Of a stretch of 64,000 nt of DNA, positions 27,544 to 36,758 are shown in pieces (within the stretch, counting starts at the first letter, position 1; each line of letters starts with the position of its first letter). The notes beneath the pieces were generated by a model. It had not been told where the DNA came from. It saw nothing but the letters and a program-made list of their open reading frames with translations, and did not search any database. The translations under genes were made by a program, and so were the position numbers. The stretch comes from Mycobacterium celatum (GTDB taxonomy: Bacteria > Actinomycetota > Actinomycetes > Mycobacteriales > Mycobacteriaceae), in assembly GCF_002101595.1 (NCBI RefSeq), contig NZ_LQOM01000010.1, positions 1 to 64,000 on the forward strand, written 5' to 3'.

Positions 27544-28394
27544 CTGGGCGGCAGCGGCATACCGAGGTCGGCCATCACCGCACGCAGGGCCGCGGGATCG
27601 TCGGTGATGATGCCGTCGACGCCGTCGTCGATCTGCTGGCGCATGGTCGCGGTGTCGTTGATGGTCCACGGAAGCACCTTGAGCCCCAACGCATGTGCCC
27701 GGTCGACAAACGGCTTGTCGACCAGCGAGTAGGCGGGCGAGACGATGCTTGCGCCGATCATCCTGGCGGCGATCACCGGATCACCGACGACGGCGGGGTT
27801 GATCCCGGCCAGCCACGGCGAATCCGGTTGCCACGTCGCCTGATTCCACAGCGCTACCACCGGAATCGACGGTTCCGCCTGCCGCACCATCGGCAGCGTT
27901 CGCCAGTCGAAGCTTTGTATCTCGACACGGTCGGTCTTGCCGGCCGCCCGGACCGCGGCAACGATCACGTCGACGAACTCCTGCGGGCTGGCCGTTGCGG
28001 TCGGCTGCTCGGGATCCACCTTGGTTTCGATGTCGTAGCGGACGTCGGCGCGATAGGAGTCGCTCAGCGCGAAGATCTCCGGCAACGTCGCGATCCGGTC
28101 GCCGCAGTCAAGTGTGCGGATCTGCGCCAGCGTGAGCTCGTGCACCAGCTTTCCGACGTACGGGTACTGCGGGTCGGCGGCCGACGCGGGCCCGGTGTCG
28201 GTGCACTTCTGCAGCTGCAGGTCTTGGTCGTGCCATACCACGGGTTGGTGGTCTTTGGTAATACCGATGTCGAATTCCAAAGTGCTGACCCCGATTTCGA
28301 GCGCAGCGGCGCCACCGCGGTGCGCCACCACGTCGAAGTCCGGTTGTTGTGCGGCCGCCGTCGGCGCCGGACCGAGAAGACCGACGGCCAGCAC
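27537..28394 (-). CDS. Exported glycerophosphodiester phosphodiesterase, atypical
   Basis: This GDPD-family enzyme (285 aa from the GTG) would hydrolyse glycerophosphodiesters to glycerol-3-phosphate outside the membrane. Catalytic residues are present: AHRGG, the metal pair in TLEFDIG, the second His in VVWHD and Glu in YDIETK. The segment between HRGG and the ALEIGV-STLEFD strand is about 15 residues short, however, and the usual PENT motif is absent. The frame also lacks a convincing start: the bases before the GTG read on in frame (RRGFRAFCVCSARL, a good signal-peptide n-region) back to the rlmB stop with no ATG, GTG or TTG. It may be a decaying gene or use an unusual start. Confidence 0.7.
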   Translation of the reverse strand: MLAVGLLGPAPTAAAQQPDFDVVAHRGGAAALEIGVSTLEFDIGITKDHQPVVWHDQDLQLQKCTDTGPASAADPQYPYVGKLVHELTLAQIRTLDCGDRIATLPEIFALSDSYRADVRYDIETKVDPEQPTATASPQEFVDVIVAAVRAAGKTDRVEIQSFDWRTLPMVRQAEPSIPVVALWNQATWQPDSPWLAGINPAVVGDPVIAARMIGASIVSPAYSLVDKPFVDRAHALGLKVLPWTINDTATMRQQIDDGVDGIITDDPAALRAVMADLGMPLPPSY

Positions 28395-28472
28395 CAGTCT
28401 TGCCGAGCAGACACAAAAGGCCCGAAATCCTCGGCGTGTCGGGGAACTTTGCGTCTGCTCGCTCAGAGGAAG

Positions 28473-29408
28473 CTACCCCCTGCGCTGGCGCGCGATTTCG
28501 GCGAGCACCACCCCGGCCGCCACCGAGGCATTCAGCGACTCGGCGGGTCCGGCCATCGGGATCGACACCACCGCGTCGCAGTTCTCCCGTACCAGCCGGG
28601 AGAGCCCCTTGCCTTCCGATCCGACCACCACGGCCACCGGGCCAGTGCCGTCGAGGTCGTCGAGTGTGGTGTCGCCGTCGGCGTCCAACCCGACCAGCTG
28701 CACACCGCGATCGGCCCAATCCTTGAGCGTGCGAGTCAGATTGGTTGCCCGCGCAATGGGGACCCGGGCAGCCGCGCCCGCGCTGGTCCGCCACGCCACC
28801 GCCGTCACCGAGGCCGAGCGCCGCTGCGGGATCAGCACGCCATGACCGGCGAACGCGGCCACCGACCGCACGATCGCACCCAGGTTGCGCGGGTCGGAGA
28901 TGTTGTCCAGCGCAACCAGCAGTGCGGGCTGGGATTCCATCGCCGCCGCAAGCAGGTCGTCGGGATGGGCATAGTCGTACGGCGGAACCTGCAGCGCGAT
29001 GCCCTGGTGCAGGCCGTTGGTGGTCATCCGGTCCAGGTCTGCGCGCGGCACCTCGAGGATCGCAATACCGGAATCGGCTGCGCGGGTGACGGATTCGGTG
29101 AGCCGCTCGTCTGCCTGAGCACCGAGCGCAACGTAGAGCGCGGTGGCCGGCACACCGGCCCGCAGGCATTCCAGGACGGGGTTGCGGCCGAGCACCGTCT
29201 CGACCTCGTCCCGGGTGTGTTTGGCCGGCCGATGCGGACGTTGCTTGGCGGCGCGCTTGGCGGCCGGATGGTTGGGCCGCATGTGTGCCGGCGGCGTCGC
29301 GCCCCGGCCCTCCAGCCCCCGCCGGCGCACGCCCCCCGAGCCGACGGTCGGACCCTTCTTGGTGCCGGGTTTGCGGACCGCGCCGCGGCGCCGCGAATTA
29401 CCGGGCAT
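28473..29408 (-). CDS. rlmB: 23S rRNA 2'-O-ribose methyltransferase (RlmB/TrmH family, Rv3579c)
   Basis: This 311 aa SpoU-family methyltransferase has a basic, disordered N-terminus (about 1-70), then a substrate-binding domain ([17 protein letters not shown]) and a trefoil-knotted catalytic domain. Its three motifs are present: [33 protein letters not shown] and [18 protein letters not shown]. RlmB methylates G2251 of 23S rRNA in E. coli; the same target is inferred. The ATG lies within the last 11 bases of cysS, so translation is coupled. Confidence 0.9.
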   Translation of the reverse strand: MPGNSRRRGAVRKPGTKKGPTVGSGGVRRRGLEGRGATPPAHMRPNHPAAKRAAKQRPHRPAKHTRDEVETVLGRNPVLECLRAGVPATALYVALGAQADERLTESVTRAADSGIAILEVPRADLDRMTTNGLHQGIALQVPPYDYAHPDDLLAAAMESQPALLVALDNISDPRNLGAIVRSVAAFAGHGVLIPQRRSASVTAVAWRTSAGAAARVPIARATNLTRTLKDWADRGVQLVGLDADGDTTLDDLDGTGPVAVVVGSEGKGLSRLVRENCDAVVSIPMAGPAESLNASVAAGVVLAEIARQRRG

Positions 29409-30810
29409 CAGTTTCGGCCCCCAGTGACCACTGCGGTCCGTCGGCGGTGTCGGTGACCTCGATGCCGGCGTCCTTGAGCCGGTTGCGGATCTCGTCGGCC
29501 AGTGCCCAGTCGCGCTGCTCGCGGGCCTTCTCGCGGCGTTCCAGCTCGGAGCGCACCAGCACGTCGAGGGCGGCCAGCGCGGCCGAGGCCTCGTCGTGGG
29601 ATTCCCACCGCTCGTCGAGCGGGTCGCAGCCCAGGACGCCCATCATCGCCCGGATCGCGGCGGCATGGGCCAGCGCGCCTTCGTGGTCACCGGCGTCGAG
29701 CGCCCGGTTGCCCTCCGCGCGCGCATGGTGCACTTCGGCCAGCGCGATCGGCACCGCAAGATCGTCGTCGAGTGCTTCGGCGAACCGCGGGGTCCACTGC
29801 CCGGGCACGACGGCACCAACCCGGTTGCGCACCCGGTGCAGGAAGTCCTCTATGCCGAGGTAGGCCTTGACCGCGTCCTGCAGGGCGGTCTCGGAGAATT
29901 CCAGCATCGAGCGGTAGTGGGCGCTGCCGAGGTAGTAACGCAGCTCGGCGGCCCGCACCCGCTCCAGCATCGCCGGGATGGCCAGCACGTTGCCCAGCGA
30001 CTTGCTCATCTTCTCGCCGCCCATCGTGACCCAGCCGTTGTGCAACCAGTAGCGGGCAAACCGGTCGCCGGCCGCGCAGCTCTGCGCGATCTCGTTCTCA
30101 TGATGCGGGAATACCAAATCCATTCCGCCGCAATGGATGTCGAACTCCGGGCCGAGGTAGGTGCGGGCCATTGCCGAGCATTCCAAATGCCAGCCGGGCC
30201 GCCCCCGCCCCCACGGGGTGGGCCAGGACGGCTCGCCGGGCTTGGCGCCCTTCCACAGTGTGAAGTCGCGTTGGTCGCGCTTGCCGCTGGCCACGCCCTC
30301 GCCCTGGTGGACGTCGTCGATCCGGTGCCCGGAGAGCTGCCCGTACTCGGGGTAGCTCAGCACGTCGAAGTACACGTCGCCGTTGCCGGGGTAGGCGTGG
30401 CCGGTGCAGATCAGCCGCTCGATCAGCTCGATCATCTGGGTGATGTGCCCGGTGGCGCGCGGCTCGGCCGACGGCGGCAAGACGCCCAGCGCGTCGTAGG
30501 CGGAGGTGAACGCCCGTTCGTAGGTGGCCGCCCATTCCCACCACGGCCGGCCGGCGGCGGCGGCCTTGTTGAGGATCTTGTCGTCGATGTCGGTGACGTT
30601 GCGGATGAACGCGACGTCGTAGCCGCGGGCCATCAGCCAGCGACGCAAGATGTCGAAGGCCACCCCGCTGCGGACATGGCCGATGTGCGGCAGGCCCTGC
30701 ACGGTGGCGCCGCACAGATAGATGGAGACGTGGCCCGGCCGCACCGGGACGAAATCACGCACGGCGCCGGTAGCCGTGTCGTGTAGCCGCAGCTGGGCGC
30801 GATCGGTCAC
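29398..30810 (-). CDS. cysS: Cysteinyl-tRNA synthetase
   Basis: This class I aminoacyl-tRNA synthetase of 470 aa charges tRNA-Cys. It has the HIGH motif as PHIGHVRS, the KMSKS motif as [11 protein letters not shown], and zinc ligands at [14 protein letters not shown] and [10 protein letters not shown] began the protein at the GTG reading [11 protein letters not shown], which agrees with the mycobacterial CysS1 N-terminus; an upstream start would add 8 residues. It follows ispF by about 70 bases and overlaps the methyltransferase gene, an arrangement conserved in mycobacteria. Confidence 0.96.
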   Translation of the reverse strand: MTDRAQLRLHDTATGAVRDFVPVRPGHVSIYLCGATVQGLPHIGHVRSGVAFDILRRWLMARGYDVAFIRNVTDIDDKILNKAAAAGRPWWEWAATYERAFTSAYDALGVLPPSAEPRATGHITQMIELIERLICTGHAYPGNGDVYFDVLSYPEYGQLSGHRIDDVHQGEGVASGKRDQRDFTLWKGAKPGEPSWPTPWGRGRPGWHLECSAMARTYLGPEFDIHCGGMDLVFPHHENEIAQSCAAGDRFARYWLHNGWVTMGGEKMSKSLGNVLAIPAMLERVRAAELRYYLGSAHYRSMLEFSETALQDAVKAYLGIEDFLHRVRNRVGAVVPGQWTPRFAEALDDDLAVPIALAEVHHARAEGNRALDAGDHEGALAHAAAIRAMMGVLGCDPLDERWESHDEASAALAALDVLVRSELERREKAREQRDWALADEIRNRLKDAGIEVTDTADGPQWSLGAETDAR

Positions 30811-30880
30811 GACGTGCCAGCTTACCGGCCGCAAGGTTGCTGGCGGCGACCCGCTGCGCCCGGCTTCGCCGCGCTTGCGG

Positions 30881-31351
30881 TCACCGCCGGACCAGGAGCG
30901 CCGTTGCTATGGCCGCCAGTCCCTCGCCGCGGCCGGTGAGGCCCAGGCCGTCGGTCGTGGTGGCCGACACCGACACGGGCGCGCCCAGCAACCCGGACAG
31001 CAGCTCCTGCGCCTCGGCGCGGCGCGGGCCGACTTTCGGACGGTTTCCGATGACCTGGACGGCGGCGTTGCCCAGGCGCCACCCGCCGGACCCGATGAGA
31101 TCGGCGACGTGGCGCAGCATGTCGGCCCCGCTGACGCCGGCCCACCGGGGCTCGTCGACACCGAACACGCTGCCGATATCGCCGAGCCCGGCTGCGGACA
31201 ACAGCGCGTCGCACAGCGCGTGCGCGGCGACGTCGCCGTCGGAGTGTCCGGCGCAGCCGTCAGCGTCGGGGAAAAACAGGCCGAGCAGCCAACATGGCCG
31301 CCCCCGCTCGATCGGGTGCACGTCGGTGCCCAGACCGATCCGGACGTTCAT
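30881..31351 (-). CDS. ispF: 2-C-methyl-D-erythritol 2,4-cyclodiphosphate synthase
   Basis: IspF (156 aa) makes the cyclodiphosphate in the non-mevalonate isoprenoid pathway. Metal ligands are in GLGTDVHP (Asp and His near residues 8 and 10) and [18 protein letters not shown]. The substrate loop is GDIGSVF, and the C-terminal signature is [16 protein letters not shown]. The ATG overlaps the ispD stop by 4 bases, so carD-ispD-ispF form a coupled set. Confidence 0.96.
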   Translation of the reverse strand: MNVRIGLGTDVHPIERGRPCWLLGLFFPDADGCAGHSDGDVAAHALCDALLSAAGLGDIGSVFGVDEPRWAGVSGADMLRHVADLIGSGGWRLGNAAVQVIGNRPKVGPRRAEAQELLSGLLGAPVSVSATTTDGLGLTGRGEGLAAIATALLVRR

Positions 31352-32010
31352 TGGTTGACGATCGCTTGCGCCAACAGGAGGTCCAGCCGGGTGGTGATCT
31401 TGAAAGCCAGCGGGTCGCCGTCGACCACGTAGACCTGCCCACCGATGTGCTCGACCATCGACGCGTCGTCGGTGAAATCAGCCGTTGCAGCCCGCTCGTA
31501 AGCACGCTGCAGCAGTTCGGTGGCAAACCCCTGCGGGGTCTGCACCGCCCGCAGACCGGCCCGCTCCGGCGTACCCAGAACCACCCCGTTGGCGTCGACG
31601 GCCTTGATGGTGTCGGGCACCGGCAGGGCGGGCACGACGGCCGAGTGACCGGACCGCAGCGCCTCGACCACGCGGACAACCAGCTGCGGGGGCGTCAAGG
31701 CCCGCGCAGCGTCATGGACCAGCACAAACTCCGGTTCGCCGGCGGCCGCCAATGCTCGCGCGACCGACTCGCTGCGGTTGGCCCCGCCGGCCACGATCGT
31801 CGCGACGTGACCCAGGATCAGCTTGCCCTGGTCGGTGCGATCCGCAGGCACCGCCACCACCACGCGATCGACCACTCCGGATTCCAGCAGGCCGGTGACG
31901 GCCCGTTCGACGAGGGTTCGCCCGTCGAGGTGAAAGAACGCTTTGGGAACACCCGCGGCCAGCCGCTCACCCGATCCAGCGGCCGGGACTACCGCGACCG
32001 TGCCCGTCAC
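31348..32010 (-). CDS. ispD: 2-C-methyl-D-erythritol 4-phosphate cytidylyltransferase
   Basis: IspD (220 aa) couples CTP to methylerythritol phosphate in the isoprenoid pathway. The nucleotide-binding loop [19 protein letters not shown], the [10 protein letters not shown] motif and the C-terminal [12 protein letters not shown] stretch are all present. The gene starts 2 bases after the carD stop and overlaps ispF. The product feeds IspE (not here) and then IspF. Confidence 0.96.
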   Translation of the reverse strand: MTGTVAVVPAAGSGERLAAGVPKAFFHLDGRTLVERAVTGLLESGVVDRVVVAVPADRTDQGKLILGHVATIVAGGANRSESVARALAAAGEPEFVLVHDAARALTPPQLVVRVVEALRSGHSAVVPALPVPDTIKAVDANGVVLGTPERAGLRAVQTPQGFATELLQRAYERAATADFTDDASMVEHIGGQVYVVDGDPLAFKITTRLDLLLAQAIVNQ

Positions 32011-32012
32011 AG

Positions 32013-32525
<513 letters not shown>

Positions 32526-32528
32526 TCA

Positions 32529-32534
32529 ATCCTA
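32529..32534 (-). promoter_or_regulatory. carD -10 box candidate
   Basis: On the coding strand TAGGAT lies 27 bases upstream of the carD ATG and fits the SigA-type TANNNT -10 consensus. No good -35 box is seen, which is normal for mycobacterial promoters. Assigned by eye. Confidence 0.45.
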
Positions 32535-32630
32535 ACACGCCGCCTCGACACGCGCGGAACAACGGTGCAGGTCAGGGGCACCGCACGCGAAGAGTGGGGG
32601 TTGACAGAAGGCTGAATTCGTGCATGGCAC

Positions 32631-32669
32631 CGATCTTTTGGGAACCCGGCAGAGCGCACCGAAAGATCG
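32631..32669. other. Inverted repeat upstream of lpqE
   Basis: CGATCTTT (32631-32638) and AAAGATCG (32662-32669) form a perfect 8-bp inverted repeat around a 23-base spacer, in the roughly 275-base gap between divergent carD and lpqE. A TTGACA hexamer (32601-32606) lies just outside it. It could be an operator or a leader hairpin; nothing else is recognisable in the gap. Confidence 0.4.
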
Positions 32670-32775
32670 TACTGCGCTGCCCCGAGCGACCTCCAGCGCC
32701 CTGCGCTTCCGCCCACCCAACCGACCTACTACTCTGCATAGTCGAACTGCGACGAGGCCGAGCAGGAGGCTTTGA

Positions 32776-33351
32776 GTGAACCGCTTAGACAACCGCCGCT
32801 CGACGACCGTCGCTGCCCTGGCCGCCGGCGCCCTGGCGGCCAGCCTCGTGTTCACCGGCTGCGGCAGCGGCCAGCTCTCCCAGACCGCCGCCCAGGTCCC
32901 CGCCGTCGACGGCGCTTCGGCGGCGGTCCACGACGTCGCGCTGCGCAATGTCCACATCCAGGCGGTGCAGACGGGCGACTTCCTGCGGCCGGGCCAGTCG
33001 GTGGACCTGGTAGCGGTGGTCAGCAACCAATCGCCGGATACCGCCGACAAACTGGTCGCCATCACCACCGACATCGGCACCGTGACGCTGTCCGGCGACA
33101 CCCGGCTGCCGTCGGCCGGGATGCTGTTCGTCGGTACCGCCGACGGTCAGAACATCAAGGCCGTCAACGCCGTCGAGCCCGCTCACACCGCGAAGGCGAC
33201 CGTGGCGTTGACCAAGCCGATCACCAACGGCCTCACCTACAACTTCACCTTCATTTTCGAGAAGGCGGGCAGCACCAGCGTGCCGGTGCCGATTTCGGCC
33301 GGACTGGCCCCGCGCAAGAGCGAAACACCGGTGCCGGCCCAGCATCCTTAG
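32776..33351 (+). CDS. lpqE: Lipoprotein LpqE
   Basis: This 191 aa lipoprotein has the N-terminal signal [19 protein letters not shown], with lipobox FTGC and acylation at Cys about 33. The mature domain (about 55-180) looks like a beta-sandwich related to copper-chaperone-like (PCuAC-type) folds: [19 protein letters not shown] at the start, [10 protein letters not shown] in the middle and a C-terminal [11 protein letters not shown]. The role is not established. It starts at GTG with AGGAGG 6 bases upstream. It lies between carD and radA as in M. tuberculosis. Confidence 0.88.
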   Translation: MNRLDNRRSTTVAALAAGALAASLVFTGCGSGQLSQTAAQVPAVDGASAAVHDVALRNVHIQAVQTGDFLRPGQSVDLVAVVSNQSPDTADKLVAITTDIGTVTLSGDTRLPSAGMLFVGTADGQNIKAVNAVEPAHTAKATVALTKPITNGLTYNFTFIFEKAGSTSVPVPISAGLAPRKSETPVPAQHP

Positions 33352-33386
33352 GCCCCGATGTCGTACCCGGCGGATACCGTCGGTCC

Positions 33387-34802
33387 GTGGCCAAGGCGCG
33401 TTCGCAATACCGCTGTTCGGAATGCCACCACGTCACCGCCAAGTGGGTGGGCCGCTGCGCGGAATGCGGTACCTGGGGCACCGTCGACGAGGTGGCGATG
33501 CTGTCTGCCGTCAGCGGCAATGCCCGTCGCTCGGTAGCGCCGGCCTCGGCGGCCGTGCCGATCAGCTCGATCGAGCCGCGTAGCGCCCGGCACTGCCCCA
33601 CCGGAGTTGACGAGCTCGACCGGGTGCTCGGCGGCGGTGTGGTGCCCGGCTCGGTGACGTTGCTGGCGGGCGACCCGGGGGTAGGCAAGTCGACGTTGCT
33701 GCTGCAGGTCGCCCACCAATGGGCGCAATCAGGTCGCCGGGCGTTGTACGTGTCCGGCGAGGAGTCCCTCGGGCAGATCCGGATGCGCGCCGACCGCACC
33801 GCCTGCAGCCACGACGAGGTTTTCCTGGCAGCCGAGTCCGACCTGCACGCGGTGCTCGGCCACATCGACGTCGTGCAGCCCACGCTGGTCGTGGTGGACT
33901 CCGTGCAGACCATGTCGAGCACCGAGGCCGACGGTGTCACCGGCGGGGTCAACCAGGTGCGCGCGGTGACCACCGCGCTGACGTCCGCGGCCAAGACCAC
34001 CGGGGTGGCGACGATCCTGGTCGGCCACGTCACCAAGGACGGCGCCATCGCCGGGCCGCGCTCGCTGGAGCACCTGGTCGACGTGGTGCTGCACTTCGAG
34101 GGCGACCGCAACTCCGCGCTGCGCATGGTTCGCGGGATCAAGAACCGGTTCGGCGCCGCCGACGAAGTCGGCTGCTTCCTCCTGCACGACGGCGGCATCG
34201 ACGGCGTCACCGACCCTTCGGGCCTGTTCCTGGATCAGCGGCCGCACCCGGTTCCGGGAACCGCTATCACGGTGACGCTCGACGGCAAGCGTCCGCTAGT
34301 CGGCGAGGTCCAGGCGCTGCTGGCCACGCCGGCCGATGGCCGTCCCCGGCGCGCCGTCAGCGGCATCGACCATGCCCGGGCCGCGATGATCATCGCAGTG
34401 CTGGAAAAGCATGCACGACTGAGGATTTCGGTCAACGACACCTTCCTTTCCACTGTCGGCGGAATGCGGTTGACCGACCCGTCGACCGACCTGGCGGTGG
34501 CCACCGCATTGGCTTCGGCCTACGCGAGCCTGCCGCTGCCCACCACGGCGGTGATGATCGGCGAGGTCGGGTTGGCGGGCGACCTGCGCCGGGTCGCCGG
34601 GATGGACCGCCGGCTGGCCGAAGCGGTCCGGCAGGGCTTCACCACCGCCTTGATTCCGCCCGGATGCGGCGCGGCGCCGACTGGTTTGCGGGTCCTGGAG
34701 GCGCCCACCATCGTGGCGGCGCTGCACCACATGCTCGACATCGTCGACCACGCCGGCAACACACCACCGTCACTGCGCCTGCTTGATCCGCCGCCCGCAT
34801 AG
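33387..34802 (+). CDS. radA: DNA repair protein RadA
   Basis: RadA (471 aa) is a RecA-like branch-migration ATPase in recombinational repair. Order of parts: N-terminal C4 zinc finger ([19 protein letters not shown]), Walker A ([12 protein letters not shown]), Walker B ([10 protein letters not shown]), the RadA-specific KNRFG motif ([10 protein letters not shown]) and a C-terminal Lon-like domain ([20 protein letters not shown]). I chose the GTG at [10 protein letters not shown]; the frame is open further upstream but overlaps lpqE there. DisA follows, a pairing conserved in actinobacteria and firmicutes. Confidence 0.95.
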   Translation: MAKARSQYRCSECHHVTAKWVGRCAECGTWGTVDEVAMLSAVSGNARRSVAPASAAVPISSIEPRSARHCPTGVDELDRVLGGGVVPGSVTLLAGDPGVGKSTLLLQVAHQWAQSGRRALYVSGEESLGQIRMRADRTACSHDEVFLAAESDLHAVLGHIDVVQPTLVVVDSVQTMSSTEADGVTGGVNQVRAVTTALTSAAKTTGVATILVGHVTKDGAIAGPRSLEHLVDVVLHFEGDRNSALRMVRGIKNRFGAADEVGCFLLHDGGIDGVTDPSGLFLDQRPHPVPGTAITVTLDGKRPLVGEVQALLATPADGRPRRAVSGIDHARAAMIIAVLEKHARLRISVNDTFLSTVGGMRLTDPSTDLAVATALASAYASLPLPTTAVMIGEVGLAGDLRRVAGMDRRLAEAVRQGFTTALIPPGCGAAPTGLRVLEAPTIVAALHHMLDIVDHAGNTPPSLRLLDPPPA

Positions 34803-34816
34803 CACAATGGCTGGTG

Positions 34817-35926
34817 ATGACTGCGAGCAAGGCGACCAGAATCGGCGTGGTGCCGGCGGCGCGCCCCACCCTGCGTGAGGCCGTCGGCTGGCTGGCGCCG
34901 GGCACCGCCCTGCGCGACGGCCTGGAGCGCATCCTGCGCGGCCGCACTGGTGCCCTGATCGTGCTCGGCTACGACGACAGCGTGGAAGCCATCTGCGACG
35001 GCGGCTTCTCCCTCGACGTCCGCTACGCGCCGACCCGGCTGCGCGAGCTGTGCAAAATGGACGGGGCCGTCGTGCTGTCCACCGACGGCAGCCGCATCCT
35101 GCGCGCCAACGTGCAGCTGGTGCCCGACCCGTCGATACCCACCGACGAGTCCGGCACCCGGCATCGCTCCGCCGAGCGGGCCGCCATCCAGACCGGCTAC
35201 CCGGTGATCTCGGTCAGCCACTCGATGAACATCGTGACCGTCTACGTCGCCGGCGAGCGCCACGTGCTGGCCGACTCGGCGACCATCCTGTCGCGGGCAA
35301 ACCAGGCCATCGCCACCCTGGAGCGCTACAAAATCCGGCTCGACGAGGTCAGCCGCCAACTCTGCAGGGCGGAGATCGAAGACTTCGTCACGCTGCGCGA
35401 GGTGATGACCGTGGTGCAGCGGCTGGAGTTGGTCCGGCGGATCGGCCTGGTGATCGACTACGACGTCGTCGAACTGGGCACCGACGGTCGTCAGCTGCGG
35501 CTGCAGCTCGAGGAGCTGCTCGGCGGTAACGACACCGCGCGCGAGCTGATCGTGCGCGACTACCACGCCAACCCCGAGCCGCTGTCGGTGGCCGAGGTCA
35601 CCGCCACACTCGACGAGCTGGACGCCCTCTCGGACACCGAGCTTCTCGACTTCACCGTGCTGGCAAAGGTTTTCGGATACCCGTCCACGGCCGAAGCCCA
35701 GGACTCGTCGATGAGCCCCCGCGGCTACCGCGCGATGGCCGGTATCCCGCGGTTGCAGTTCGCCCACGTCGACCGGCTGGTCCGCGAGTTCGGCTCGCTG
35801 CAGGGGCTCCTGGCGGCCAGCGCCCGCGACCTGCAGTCGGTGGAGGGCATCGGCGAGATGTGGGCCCGGCACGTGCGCGAGGGGCTCTCGCACCTGGCCG
35901 AGACCATCGCCGACCCGATCAGGTAG
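34817..35926 (+). CDS. disA: Diadenylate cyclase DisA
   Basis: DisA (369 aa) makes the second messenger c-di-AMP from two ATP and scans DNA. The N-terminal cyclase domain holds the DGA motif ([11 protein letters not shown]) and the RHR motif ([12 protein letters not shown]). A helical linker follows, then a C-terminal helix-hairpin-helix DNA-binding domain ([18 protein letters not shown]). It starts at ATG; a GTG codon lies directly before it. It begins about 14 bases after radA, so the two are probably co-transcribed. Its stop is 4 bases from the convergent membrane protein gene. Confidence 0.95.
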   Translation: MTASKATRIGVVPAARPTLREAVGWLAPGTALRDGLERILRGRTGALIVLGYDDSVEAICDGGFSLDVRYAPTRLRELCKMDGAVVLSTDGSRILRANVQLVPDPSIPTDESGTRHRSAERAAIQTGYPVISVSHSMNIVTVYVAGERHVLADSATILSRANQAIATLERYKIRLDEVSRQLCRAEIEDFVTLREVMTVVQRLELVRRIGLVIDYDVVELGTDGRQLRLQLEELLGGNDTARELIVRDYHANPEPLSVAEVTATLDELDALSDTELLDFTVLAKVFGYPSTAEAQDSSMSPRGYRAMAGIPRLQFAHVDRLVREFGSLQGLLAASARDLQSVEGIGEMWARHVREGLSHLAETIADPIR

Positions 35927-35930
35927 CTAC

Positions 35931-36758
35931 TCAGTTGCCGCCGGGAGCGGCCGGGCCGGGCGGTGGGCCCAGCTCACCGGGCGCGGGCAAGCCCGGCGGC
36001 GGCGGGGTCCCGGGCGGCGGCGCACCCGGTGCGCCCGGCGGTCCTGGCTCGGCCAGGATGAACGGCACCGGCGCCGAGCGCAGGTTGCCCAGCTGCACCA
36101 CGAGGTTGTAGGTGCCCGGTCCGATCGGCTGGCGCGGTAGCGGGCAGTGCGGCGCGGACCCCATGCCGGTCCAGGTCACCGCCGTGGTCACCTGTTCTCC
36201 CGGCGCAAAGGTCTTCACCAGCGTCTCGTTGGACGGCGCGCAATCCAGGTTGGACCACAGCCGCTTGTTGTCCAGCGAATACACGTAGGCGGCCAGCACC
36301 GCGGCACCCACGTCGCGTTTGCAGGCCACCAGCCCGATGTTCGTGACGACCATGGTGAACTTCGGCTGGTCGCCGATCACGTATTGGGGCGCGTTGGTCA
36401 GACCCTTGACGGCCAGCGTCGAGTCGGGGCAGTCGTCGCCCTCCTTGAGCACCGGCGGCGGCTGAACGGCCGCGGTCGGCGTCTCGGAGGGGGCTTGGTT
36501 CTGCGCTGCCGGCGGCGTCACCGGCGTCTCGACCTGGGGCTGCTGAATCGGCGACTTCGCCGGCGGCGCGGCACTGGGCTTGTCGGTGGTCTTGGCGCCC
36601 GCGTTGCTGCTCATGATCGCGACGATGGTCGCGACCACTATTCCGATCACGACGACCGCGATGCCCAGCGCAAGCCCCCTGCGCCGCCAGTAGATCTCCG
36701 GCGGCAACGGGCCTTGCGGTTCCAGATCCAGCACATTCACACCGTAAGCCCAGGTCAC
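35931..36758 (-). CDS. Single-pass membrane protein with Pro-rich linker (Rv3587c type)
   Basis: This 275 aa protein of unknown function has a short cytoplasmic N-terminus (VNVLDLEPQGPLPPEIYWRR), one membrane helix (about residues 27-50), a Pro/Ala-rich extracellular linker (about 55-115), a folded domain with paired cysteines (GDDCPDSTL, ACKRDVG, LDCAPSN, HCPLPRQ) and a Pro/Gly tail. I chose the GTG that overlaps the mmpL stop by 4 bases (GTGA); the frame stays open far upstream but only as a shadow of mmpL. The M. tuberculosis orthologue has canB upstream, not mmpL, so the coupling is new. Confidence 0.85.
   Translation of the reverse strand: MTWAYGVNVLDLEPQGPLPPEIYWRRRGLALGIAVVVIGIVVATIVAIMSSNAGAKTTDKPSAAPPAKSPIQQPQVETPVTPPAAQNQAPSETPTAAVQPPPVLKEGDDCPDSTLAVKGLTNAPQYVIGDQPKFTMVVTNIGLVACKRDVGAAVLAAYVYSLDNKRLWSNLDCAPSNETLVKTFAPGEQVTTAVTWTGMGSAPHCPLPRQPIGPGTYNLVVQLGNLRSAPVPFILAEPGPPGAPGAPPPGTPPPPGLPAPGELGPPPGPAAPGGN

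Noticed and set aside
27468..29456. 662-codon plus-strand frame opposite the phosphodiesterase and rlmB genes
   Set aside because: Low-complexity Arg/His/Gly composition without motifs, opposite two genes with clear catalytic residues.
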